Source: Manis javanica (lineage: Eukaryota > Chordata > Mammalia > Pholidota > Manidae). From it: 64,000 nt of DNA. A program made the position numbers and the translations under genes. Positions 1-9,011 of the stretch are shown one piece after another (the first letter of the stretch is position 1; each line of letters begins with the position of its first letter). The notes under the pieces were generated by a model. That model was given only the letters and a program-made list of their open reading frames with translations, had not been told where the DNA came from and ran no database searches. The stretch covers positions 167,001,401-167,065,400 of the forward strand of contig NC_133158.1 of NCBI RefSeq assembly GCF_040802235.1. The letters are read 5' to 3'.

Positions 1-96
1 TAGGCTTCTGGCCTCCAGAACTGCAAGATAATAAATCTGTATTTTAAGCCACTAAGTTGGTGTCATTTCTTACAGCAGCAATAGGAAATGAATACA
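1..96 (-). repeat. MaLR (MLT1-type) LTR, truncated by the window edge
   Basis: The sequence matches the well-known block of MLT1-type ERVL-MaLR LTRs: 'cctccagaactg', an AATAAA-like stretch, 'taagccac', and a terminal 'gaaatgaatacag' resembling the complement of the TGTATTAG LTR start. In this reading the LTR lies on the minus strand, its 5' end is near position 96, and the rest lies to the left of the window. Family recognition is from memory of consensus features; the exact subfamily is not determined. Confidence 0.7.
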
Positions 97-656
97 GTCT
101 CTGACCAAATGGGTCTTTCTCCCCCATGGTAAGAGCAGTCCTTTAGAGCCAGGTCCCATGACTTCTTAGGAATCAGGGTCTTCCCTTGCCAGCTGGTTGA
201 TGTTTCTGCATGAACTGGCCCTGGTCAGAGGACATACCTTTGCCTCTGGCATCATCATCCACTGGATTTTCCTCGCAAGGAAAACCTCACCCTCTGCTAG
301 TGCTGCCTATGGGAGACCATACGGCATGCCAACAACAGGAAATTAATCTGAGTGAGCAGGAGACAGGAAGGCTCCTACTGACTGACAGCACCTGGATTTT
401 AAAACACCAGACTAGTAAAGCCTGGCGTGTAAGGCTGCAGTGTGGAAAAAACCCTGGTTGAAGTGCTGGCCGCCATGGGAGGAAGGGAACCACATCACTT
501 TCCCAATGTTCAGATTTGTAGATAAGGGGTTGGGGTCTCTAGCAGTGACATGTAAGTGTGAAAGATCTCTGGGACAAGCAACCCTAAAACAAGAAATATG
601 GTCACAATTATTGCATGTCCTACTTTGGATAACAATGAGGACAAGAACAGTAACAG
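97..656. other. Unique sequence, no gene recognised
   Basis: Only short chance ORFs are present (up to about 100 codons), with no domain, splice or repeat signature that I recognise. The right edge is set by the LTR that starts at 657. Confidence 0.4.
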
Positions 657-1357
657 TGTCAGGCGGGGCCCTTGCGTATTTTCCTCTGTTCTTGTCCCCG
701 CTGCAACAAGGAATTGAAAGGCAGAGACACAGTAGTGAAACAGAGTAAAAGTTTTATTTAAAGTTACTTAAAGAGAGAAAAAGTACAGGCGACCTCAGGG
801 AGGAGAGGCACCCTGAAAGGTTGGAGAGAAACTCTATGCATGGGCAACCTCAGAGAGGGCTGCGGACTAAAAGGTTGGGGGGGTTCCCTCTTTTAAGGAT
901 TTTTCAGGTATGTGACAAAGGGCTAGGGGTGTGGACTTGTTAAGTGGTCTCAAGATGTTTATCTTTGTTGAGCCCTTAAGTCTCTTCTTATCAGTCTTCC
1001 AGGTAGTTCTGCAAAATTAGCTTAACACAAGAAATTTACTGCTCTGATTGCCTCCCAGGATGGCAGCTTCCTGGTTTGGTAGCATATCAATTAGGACTGT
1101 CTGCTTGGCCTCAAAGGTTGGCTGAGTTGTCTGTTTGCTCAAGAGTATGTTAAGAATCTTACTTTTCTTTATCTGGGGAATATTCAAACATTCAACGCCA
1201 AGTTGCTCCTGATCTTTTGAGCTTTAACTGATTAACTGATTAACTCTAAGTCTTTTCTGGCTTCTAATTTTAACTGGTTAACTCTCAGTCCTTTCTAGTG
1301 GGCTTTACTGACCTTATTTTCTTTCCACCCTGCTCATATCTATTTTCTTGCCTAACA
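657..1357 (-). repeat. Solo ERV LTR, minus strand
   Basis: Read on the minus strand, the element starts TGTTAGGCAAG (at 1357) and ends CCCGCCTGACA (at 657), giving TG...CA termini over about 701 bp. A polyadenylation signal AATAAA lies at about 754-760 on the minus strand, followed by a pyrimidine-rich stretch as in R/U5. No gag, pol or env sequence flanks it, so it is a solo LTR. The flanks 'acag' (left) and 'atag' (right) could be a decayed 4-bp target duplication, which would suit a class I (gammaretrovirus-like) ERV. The family is not identified. Confidence 0.6.
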
Positions 1358-1435
1358 ATAGGAAGACTGAATGTTTAGGATGGGCTACACTCTCTTCTAA
1401 GCAGTTAGCACATACTTTTTTTAAAATTCTTTGCA
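1358..1435. other. Short unique spacer
   Basis: About 80 bp between the solo LTR and the inverted L1 tail. Nothing is recognised in it. Confidence 0.3.
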
Positions 1436-1592
1436 GTATACACATTTTTAAAATTGAGATATAATTAACCCATAACATTACATTAATTTCAGGGGTTTAA
1501 CATAATGATTTGATATTTCTATATATGGTGAAAGGATCACCACTATAAATCTAGTTAAACACCCATCACCACACAGTTACAATTATTCTTTT
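1436..1592 (-). repeat. L1 3' end (minus-strand part of an inverted L1)
   Basis: On the minus strand this matches the terminal 3' UTR block of mammalian L1M elements: start near 'gtaactgtgtggtgatgggt', then 'aaatcattatgtt', 'cctgaaattaatgtaatg' and a decayed A-rich tail. It is immediately followed on the plus strand by the adjacent upstream L1 segment in opposite orientation (1606-1763), so together they form one L1 insertion with an internal inversion. Confidence 0.75.
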
Positions 1593-1605
1593 TTTGAAAA
1601 AAGGT

Positions 1606-1763
1606 GAAGGTGGTCAAAGGTACAAATTTTCAGCTACAAAATATGGAATAAGTCCTGGGAATATAATGTACACCATGGTGACTATAGTTAACAATATTGT
1701 ATTGTATATTTGCAACTTGCTAAGAGAGTAGACCTTGAAAGTTCCCATCACAAGAAAACAAAA
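1606..1763 (+). repeat. Inverted L1 segment of the same insertion
   Basis: On the plus strand this matches the L1M 3' UTR block just upstream of the segment at 1436-1592: 'ggtgactatagttaac', 'tattgtatatttg', 'gctaagagagtagacctt', ending 'catcacaagaaaacaaa'. In intact L1 consensus this end is continuous with 'ttgtaactatgtgtggtgatgg', which is where the minus-strand piece begins. The two pieces are therefore adjacent in the element but head-to-head in the genome. Confidence 0.7.
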
Positions 1764-1794
1764 TGAAGCACATATATTTTAATCTCTTTTCAGT

Positions 1795-1905
1795 AACCTA
1801 CAAAACATTTGCATTTATTATTCCTGTTTTACAGATGAAAACATGGAGCGCAGAGAAGTTAAGTAATTTCCTAGAAAACTATTACAATTCAGGATTAGAT
1901 TGACT
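1795..1905 (-). repeat. MIR fragment
   Basis: Contains the MIR core in reverse orientation: 'ttattattcctgttttacagatgaaaa', then 'gcagagaagttaagtaa'. The core is the conserved part of this ancient tRNA-derived SINE. Divergence is high, as expected. Confidence 0.6.
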
Positions 1906-2009
1906 CTAAGGAATGCACTTTTGAATCAAATGTAAAAATGCTAATCTGCATCACCACAGGTCCCATAGCACCTCTCCACTTGTTTACATTTTGGAGCCCA
2001 GAGTGAGGC

Positions 2010-2330
2010 AGGAAGGAGGCCTTATCTCCATTCTTCATATGAGAAAGTGAGGGCAAGAGACTGGTCCAAGGAAAGTCACCACTACCATACCTTCTCAATG
2101 TCTCTTTGCTATAGCCACAGAGGATGGCCCCAGCCTAGTGTTATGGGGCAGTAACAAGGATAACTGAAAGGGTTAGCTTTTATTGTACAATTACTACATG
2201 CCTGCTAAGGAGGGTGCTAATACATTCAGTCTTCAGAATGGACCATGAGGTAGAGACCAGATTGATTAAGGAACCTGTTTGAGGTTGCACAGCTATGAAA
2301 GCTGGTGGCCAAGCCAGAGCTAGAAATGTT
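2010..2330 (-). repeat. Two MIR-like fragments
   Basis: The first (about 2010-2085) has 'ccattcttcatatgag' followed by 'caagagactggtccaagg', a degraded MIR core. The second (about 2165-2330) has 'attactacatgcctgc' ... 'caggaacctgtttgaggttgcacagct' style MIR sequence with 'gtggccaagccagagc'. Both are in reverse orientation and quite diverged, so boundaries are approximate. Confidence 0.45.
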
Positions 2331-3574
2331 CTCATGCTTTTGGCATGAAAGGAGCTCAAAGTTCAATGCAAATAGCTTTCTTATCACTACTTGCAGACCT
2401 TGATGGGGAACAGCTATCCTGGAGCCCCTCTCTGCTGGAGGATACTTCTGCAAGGTGACAAGCCTTCACATTTGCTTATTGCCTTAATGCCCTGCACTAC
2501 TCCACCGAATTCTCATGCACGACCCTTCCAGGTATTTGGAGCTTTAATTCTTTGGATTTCTAAACTCAATGCTCACAAGACTACTGTTTAAAAACAGGTT
2601 GAAGAGTCATTTTTGCTCTTAAATTATAATCTTCTAAAGCAAAAGCACTTCAGCGTTGTGCTTAAAGAAGAACCTGAAAAGAGCTTCCATTGTCTCCAGG
2701 GTGACTGCTCTGCACATCTCCTGTTCTTTTCCAGTGAAATGCTCAGACTGGACCACCCCCCAAGCCTGCAGGTTCCCTTGGCTGGCCACCAGCTCTGCCC
2801 ATTTGATCTCCTAACATGGCCCTCTAATTACATCTTCAGGGTTTTAAATTTAAAATTTTCATATCCATGACTATGGAACATGAAGGAAGCTGGGAGAAGA
2901 CCTGGTGTGGAAAGAGATCTGCTCTAGCCAGTGGGGCAGGGTCAGCGCATGGACTTCCTCCAGGAAAACTGCTCCTGCTCTCAGGATCCCTGGAGGCCCT
3001 CTTGGCATTGTGCAGCCCTTGGGCTAAGCCTGCAGAGTCTGTCTCTGAGGGGGTGTCCCCTGGATTCACTCTAAAGCTGAAGCAAAATACCCTCATGTTG
3101 CATGGAAGGGCAGAGGGCAAGCAGTGCACCAGCTGAGCTAGCCACCAGTTAAGGCACTGCCTCCACTCTGGATGGCAAGGGGGTGAGATGCTCAGGGGCC
3201 GCAGTGACCCCGATGTTGGTGCTTCTCATTTGTCTGTGAGAGTCGGAAGAGAATTTATAAAGATGTGCCTCTTCACCTCTTATCTTTTATTTTTTTCCAT
3301 ATGTAAGTCCTTTAATATGCCTGAGTCCCCTGCCTTCTCCTCTGATCCCAAGAGAGATATGCTCCTGGGAGGGTGGTTTCCCTGAAGCTTCCAGTCACCA
3401 AACCTGAAGGAAGCAGAACCCTGGGGGATCTTCTCTCCACATTTTACTTACGACACTGAACATCCTTTAACCCTCCACCTGTTCCTTATTGTTCTGGCAG
3501 AACACAGAACTTTCCAGCAGTTCGTACCCTGAGATTTAACAGAGTTGCTAAATACTATAGCAATTTGGACAGAA
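2331..3574. other. Unique sequence, no gene recognised
   Basis: Several 65-97 codon ORFs on both strands overlap here without homology or signals that I can recognise. No CpG enrichment, and no convincing splice-bounded exon was seen. Confidence 0.4.
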
Positions 3575-4091
3575 TGACAGGTGAAAAACCTTTGTATCGA
3601 CCCCTCAGCTATATTTAAGGTATCTGAGGTGTGAGTGAGACCAGCAGACACATGGATACTATAAGATAAATTCTAGCTGAAATAAGCAGGCAAAGAGAGG
3701 CAACAAAGGGCCAGGTAGTTTATTTGAACGCAAATTCCCGGGTGATGTTCCCTGGTCTGGCTATCACAGGCTGGGGAAGTCACACCGGGTCAGGGAGGTG
3801 GGGGCTTATAAGGGGTTAGGAGGGGGAGGAGTGGGCAAGCTATCCTAGGGAGCATGGAGAGGTATGATTGGCTAAAGGTAACATAATAGACAACTAGAAA
3901 CTTTTTTCCTTCCAAGAGGGAGGAGGCTGGCATCCGGGTCTTAGATGGCACATCAGAAGGATGGAATTCAGGATGAGCTGTCCCCTTTCCATATAAGGCA
4001 CGGATGGATCTTGAGGTCTGGTCTGTTCTCCCCCTAAGGCATCTCTCTGTTCTGTTTGCATGTCCTTGTTTTTCCTTCCTCCAGCCTAACA
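3575..4091 (-). repeat. Solo ERV LTR with visible promoter and poly(A) signals
   Basis: On the minus strand the element begins TGTTAGGCTGGAGG (4091). It carries a CCAAT box ('agccaatcat', about 3867), a TATA-like 'cttataag' (about 3806), and the polyadenylation signal AATAAA ('caaataaac', about 3719). A probable end 'acctgtca' is at 3575. This U3-R order with correct spacing supports an LTR of about 517 bp. The left boundary is uncertain because no clear target-site duplication is visible. No internal retroviral sequence adjoins it. Its first bases resemble those of the LTR at 657-1357, although the bodies differ. Confidence 0.6.
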
Positions 4092-4406
4092 GATACCACT
4101 TAAGTGAAGGTCCTTGCCTACAGGATTACTAATAAAGCGATGAAGGTCTCTAGCTTATAGGTCCAGCCTCTAGAAAAATTATTGGTAAGCCCAACAGAAG
4201 TCAGTCCATGAGAGGCCAAGTATGTGCCTTCCTAGTTGGCTACCCGGGGCGGTGGGGGGGCTTTGCTAAGGGCGAAAACTGCATCAAGAGTGGGAACTTC
4301 TCCCCTCCACTGTGGAAATGAACCATTTTCTGGGGAAGCTGGGCCAGGCAGCACCGCACTCTCATCCCCCATCTAGTACAAGTCTACACAAGTGGGACTG
4401 CAGGAT

Positions 4407-4827
4407 GTTATGGGTTGAATTGTGTCCCCCTAAAAGCCACATGTTGAAGTTTTAAACCCCAGTACTTCAGAAGGTGACTTTATTTGGAGACAGGGTCTTT
4501 ACAGAGGTAATTGAGTTAAAATGAAGTCATTAGGGTGGTTCCTAGTTCAATGTAACTGGTATCCTTATAAGAAAGGAGAATCTGGGCCCAGATCTGCATA
4601 GATGGAAGAAGACATGAAGACACAAGGAGAAGAAGGATGTCTTCGAGCCCCTGAGAAAGACCTGGAATAGCCCCTTCCCCGCAGTCCTCAGCTGTGTGGG
4701 AGACCCTGCCAACACAACACTTTCGGACTTTGAGCTTCCCGAATTGTGAGACAATACATTTCTGTTGATACAGCCACCCAGCTTGGCATCCTTCGTTACA
4801 GGCCGCTTTTGCATCTAGCACAGGGGA
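4407..4827 (-). repeat. MaLR (MLT1-type) LTR, nearly complete
   Basis: Shows the characteristic series of MLT1-type blocks in reverse orientation: 'gggttgaattgtgtccccc', 'ttatttggagacagggtct', 'aggtaattgagttaaaatga', 'tggtatccttataagaa', 'gagacaatacatttctgtt' and 'agccacccag'. About 420 bp, full-length or nearly so. The same family recurs at 1-96 and 63741-64000. Confidence 0.8.
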
Positions 4828-5189
4828 TTTCATCAGCTAAAACAAAAATGAACCAAAACACCTCTAGCTGAAATTCCAGGACTTTGTGAATAAGTGGGGT
4901 TCAAATACTTCTGGGAGTGCCAGAAAGCTCACCAGGCAACTAGTAGGATCTTTAGTGGAGACATTTCCAACAGTGAATTAGCAGGCAAAGAGTTTGCCAA
5001 ACTAAATCAGAAGGCAAGAGTGGTTTCATGATGAATTTTTAGAAGTAATTTATAGGCTCATTAAAAACCATGGCTTTTCTGTAGTTGAGGGCAATGTTGT
5101 GGAGTTCCATATCTGCCTTGCCTTTAGGAAGCAGGGTTCAGACAGGCCAGGACTCCATACACCAGAGGTATGAGAAGATCAGTACCTCT
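4828..5189. other. Unique sequence, no gene recognised
   Basis: About 360 bp with no repeat or coding signal that I can support. Confidence 0.35.
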
Positions 5190-5345
5190 AACGTGTACTA
5201 GCTTTCTGTGAGAGATACTGTGATATATTGTTTAACTCTTCAAATAGCCCTGCCTGACATTCCTTTTATTCCTGTTTTGAGATAGCACTGGGAATCTGAG
5301 AGCCTAGGCAACCTGCCTGGTCTTACACAGCTAGCTGTGTAATGC
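5190..5345 (-). repeat. MIR fragment
   Basis: Reverse-oriented MIR: 'tttaactcttcaaatagccctgcc' style segment, then the core 'ttattcctgttttgagat' and 'ggtcttacacagctagct'. Typical divergence for this ancient SINE. Confidence 0.55.
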
Positions 5346-6377
5346 TCTTACAGTCTGTTTCCTGCGGATTGCGGGTCTCCATCAGATATCTACAATGTTG
5401 ATCTTGGTCTCTCTCACCCTGACCTTTGGCCTAATTTAGGGTAAGTGATCATTTTGACTAATGCCCAGCTCTCAGCAATTCAGTGAATGCTTATCTGATT
5501 CCTTGTGGCAAATTTGCCTTTAATGGAGGGATTCTAACACTCACTGATCATTTCTTCGGCTAACACCTCACAGGATGCAGAGTGACAAGGACTGCTGATG
5601 GATGCCTCCCCTTTATACTCTCGGGGTCGGACAGGCTGCTCAAAACTAGCTTCACTGACTGTGCAGAATATACTCTGTTGACATGTAAAGAATATCTGAG
5701 AGCAATCTCTACAGAGATGGGTGATTTCGAAGCACATGGTAGAGCTATAACCTGCCACTTGGCATGGTTCAGCAAACAAGCCTAACCCCTTACTGCTAGT
5801 TTGCTTCAGCGCCAAGTTGCTGCATGAGTTTCCACGTTCCCTTGTGGTCGCACGCCTGTCCTGGAGCCTCCCCCAAGAGCCTGGATGCCTGCGGCCACTT
5901 GGCTGTCACTTCTGCAGTGTTTACCTCTCATGCCTTGACAGTGTTCACGTACCACAAAGGGGTGGTTTGCAGAAATTGGAAAGGGTTCGCTCCCTCAAAC
6001 CTGCCAGTGAACCAAACTCTTCCTCTTTCCCAGTGCTTCTTGAGCCAGACACAAAATTAAACTTCAGCTCACCTGGTTTTCCTTGTTGCTGCTTTTCAGT
6101 TTCACCTGATAGAGAATTACTCACCTGACAGAGAAATCATCTGCCTCCAAGCTCTCTTCATCCGCAGTGACATCTCCATTCTTGGAGTAATTGTTCTATA
6201 AATATCAATAATTTGGAGAATTATTGGCTTCACCTTGACTGCTCTGAGGCTCCGGCTTGTGGCCCAGCCGCAGGCCTCTGTCTGGCAGTGCTCACAAATT
6301 GTTCACTGCCCATACCTGAGAGCGGTTTTACAACACTTCAGTACTTTCACTCCTCTGAGGCCCCATTATATGGTAGT
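5346..6377. other. Unique sequence, no gene recognised
   Basis: Contains overlapping short ORFs on both strands (for example 5534-5815 minus and 5817-6128 plus) with no recognisable domain or exon context. I treat them as chance ORFs. Confidence 0.35.
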
Positions 6378-6560
6378 GCAGTGGCTCTTCAACTTGAGCC
6401 TGCATCAGACCACTAGAGGCTTATTATTAAAACCAGATTGCTGACCCCTGCTCCCAGAGCTTCTGGTGCAGCAAGGGGCTTGAAAATCTGCATTTCTAAG
6501 AAGTTCCCAGGTCTGTTGATATTGCTGGTCTAAGAACTGCACATTGAGAACCACTGTAGT
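6378..6560 (+). repeat. MER5-type hAT DNA-transposon fossil
   Basis: Shows the MER5 pattern: 'cttcaacttgagcctgcatcag', 'attaaaaccagattgctgac', 'cagagcttctggtgcag', 'aatctgcatttctaagaag', and 'cacattgagaaccactg'. The near-palindromic ends (opening 'agtggctcttcaac', closing 'gagaaccactg') are the terminal inverted repeats of this non-autonomous element. Orientation is hard to assign because the element is partly symmetric. Confidence 0.7.
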
Positions 6561-6580
6561 AGTGCATGCATATGCTATTA

Positions 6581-6815
6581 AAATTTTGCCTAATTTGAGT
6601 GTAGGTTAGTGTCTCGATAAGACAGTGATTAAGTTCATGTTGTTTGTTCATTCATCGATTCAACAAATATTTACTGACTGCCTGCTGGTCACTGGCCAGG
6701 CCTTGGGATTGAAGTGGTAACTGGGATGGAACTGGCTCTTGCCATCACAGAGAATGAGACAGACCAGCTCTGATGATTCGGCAGGTTCAGAGCTATGTGA
6801 GGGAAGTATGTGCTG
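6581..6815 (+). repeat. Source copy (A) of a near-perfect 235-bp duplication
   Basis: This segment recurs at 8715-8949 with a constant offset of 2134 bp, no indels and a single mismatch that I can find (G in 'gacagtgatt' here, A in the other copy). It contains part of an L2 element and continues into L2 sequence on its right side, whereas the other copy does not. That marks this copy as the likely donor. Confidence 0.95.
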
Positions 6816-7125
6816 CTCATGAAGCTCAGAGTAGGGGCTCCAGCCCAGTCATATGTGTGAGTAGTCAGTAAAGGGGAAGGAAGTCCTATAGGGCTTCCTG
6901 GAAGAAGTGGCATCTATTCTGGATCTTCAAATAGACACAGAAGTGAACCAGAGGAAGATGGGGAGGGAGTGTGTTCCAGGTAAAGGAGAGAGCATGTATA
7001 AAGATTGGGGGAGAGTTATGGTATGGCTGACATGGAAACTGGAATTCAGTAGGTAGTGGGGAAGGCATCTGTGTGTGAGAGGATGGGTGGTGGGGGCAGA
7101 GAACCTGGAGCCTGCTGTTGGCACT
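6640..7125 (-). repeat. L2 element, 3' part
   Basis: Begins with the reverse of the L2 3' terminus ('tcattcatcgattcaacaaatatttactga'-like) and continues with L2-typical 'cactggccaggccttggg', 'cagagaatgagacagacc' and 'ggcttcctggaagaagtggca' blocks. It is interrupted on the right by a MER5 copy and appears to resume at about 7335. Confidence 0.65.
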
Positions 7126-7149
7126 GGTAGCAGGTGTTGCTGGAGCAGT

Positions 7150-7330
7150 GGCTCTCCTGTAGTTCTTGGACCAGCAACAAGAGCATCGCTCGGGAACTTA
7201 CTAGAAACTAATTATCAGGCTCCATCACAGACCTGTTGAGTCAGAAATTCTGGGGGTAGGGCCCAGCCTCCTGTGTTTGAACAAGCCCTCCAGGTGATCT
7301 GATGCAGCTCAAATTTGAGAGTTACTGGAC
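7150..7330 (-). repeat. MER5-type hAT DNA-transposon fossil nested in L2
   Basis: MER5 blocks are visible: 'gtggctctcctgtagttctt', 'gaaactaattatcaggct', 'gttgagtcagaaattctggg', 'caggtgatctgatgcagct', and 'ttgagagttactgg'. L2-like sequence lies on both sides, so this element was probably inserted into the older L2. Confidence 0.65.
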
Positions 7331-8705
7331 TACAGAAGTGGGCAGAGTCTGGATAGAGGCCATGCAAGTCATATTAGGGCATCTGGATTTGATCCTACAG
7401 CTCCCAAAGCACACAATCATTTCTCAGTAAACACATATTTGTTGAATGAGTGAACAAGTGAAAGAATTTAAACTACACAGTAATGTGACTTTCCTGCATT
7501 TTCAAGAGATCTCTTTGGCCACTGTGGAGAACTTCTTCAACAGCAGTGTTTCTGTACATACCTTATTCCCTGGGTTAGTCGTCTCTTCATTGAAGTAAGG
7601 CCTTGGGGTCATATTCACAGAAGCCAGAAGCTGAAGGTATTGGCTGACCCTGGTTTCACATGACTTTCCAATGGAATCAACTCAATCAACTTGTGTGGGA
7701 AGAAAGAGTGTTCTGGTTTATGGAAAATTCTGCATAGCTGGGCTTGAACACACTTATACTGTGAATGAACTTGGGCGCAGGGCCCTACCTTGCCCATGGC
7801 TTTCTCTCCTGACAGTGCTGATGGTAGAAGGTCAGAGATAAAGATATGAGCAGCCTCTGGGATGTCACGGAGATTCTAGAGGCTATGAGTCAAGTCTTGT
7901 CTGCCTTTCCCTGCACCTAGTAATCATACATGCTCCCTGATTTGGGGACCTTCCTCAGATTCTTGGGTGCCTGCCCCTCCAGCACGAACCCCAGCCTAGA
8001 GCCCCTCTGTTGCTACCTGCCTGTCTGCCTAGATCTTTCAGCACCAGGGTGATCCTGCAGGACTGCTCTGTGTTGTACTATAAAGGGCCCTTCTCACCCC
8101 TGCCTGCACTCCCCCAGAGGAGGATGGGTGGCCCTACTTGGCTGTACCCCATGACCTGTCCTCTGAGTCACAGGTAGCTGGATGAAGGGCAGCCTTCTGA
8201 CTCACTTCTTGGGTGGCCATGTGAGACTTGGTGCCTGGGCTGGTGCCAGGCCAATTTAGAGAATGTGGAGAACACAGGGATTGGGCCTTGAGTCTAGGAA
8301 CTGAAGGGGCAGAGCCATGGTGTAGGAACAGCAAGACTGGCATAAACGTGGGGGTGGAGCCATCCAAGTCATGTGGGGACAGAGACCCCAAGTAGGGTTA
8401 GGTGCTGGTGCAGAGCAGGGGGTGGGGGAGGTAGAGATGGTGCAGGGGCAAGGGAGAGCAGGGGAATGGAGGGAGAAATGTGTCCTCACCATTTCCTTAC
8501 TTGCTGTCCATCTGTGAGTTCCAGTTTGCCCATGGTCTGGTGCCCCCAGTTTCACTCCATGGCATCCAGACGAGTTCTGCTCCACCCCCAACCAACAGCT
8601 TTTTAGGCACTGTCATGAGAGGTCTCTGTTTCTTGTAACTCTTTGACCTTCAGTGGGACTTCCTGTCTCTGGTTGTGTCTGAGACTGACTGGTTCTGTCC
8701 AGAGA
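7331..8705. other. L2 remnant, then unique sequence
   Basis: About 7335-7405 still looks like the minus-strand L2 ('gtctggatagaggccatgca', 'ggatttgatcctac'). The remainder to 8705 is unique, moderately GC-rich DNA with only chance ORFs. Confidence 0.35.
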
Positions 8706-9011
8706 ATTTAGAATAAATTTTGCCTAATTTGAGTGTAGGTTAGTGTCTCGATAAGACAATGATTAAGTTCATGTTGTTTGTTCATTCATCGATTCAACAA
8801 ATATTTACTGACTGCCTGCTGGTCACTGGCCAGGCCTTGGGATTGAAGTGGTAACTGGGATGGAACTGGCTCTTGCCATCACAGAGAATGAGACAGACCA
8901 GCTCTGATGATTCGGCAGGTTCAGAGCTATGTGAGGGAAGTATGTGCTGTAAATTTTGTGCTGTAAAGTATGTGCTGTAAAGTATGTGAAGTAAATTTTA
9001 TTTAGAATAAA
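8706..9011 (+). repeat. Inserted copy (B) of the 235-bp segment plus filler, flanked by 12-bp direct repeats
   Basis: The 12-mer 'atttagaataaa' occurs at 8706-8717 and again at 9000-9011. Between them lie 8715-8949 (a 234/235 copy of 6581-6815) and about 50 bp of filler. The filler has the 11-mer 'tgtgctgtaaa' at 8943-8953, 8957-8967 and 8971-8981, an exact 14-bp period, followed by a degraded repeat 'tatgtgaagtaaa'. The L2 sequence flanking copy A is absent here. The structure looks like one insertion event with a target-site-like duplication. No transposase, poly(A) or terminal inverted repeat is visible. Confidence 0.85.

Noticed and set aside
4450-4760. AATAAA with adjacent sequence as a gene polyadenylation signal
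   Set aside because: It belongs to an MLT1-type LTR in reverse orientation, and there is no upstream terminal exon.
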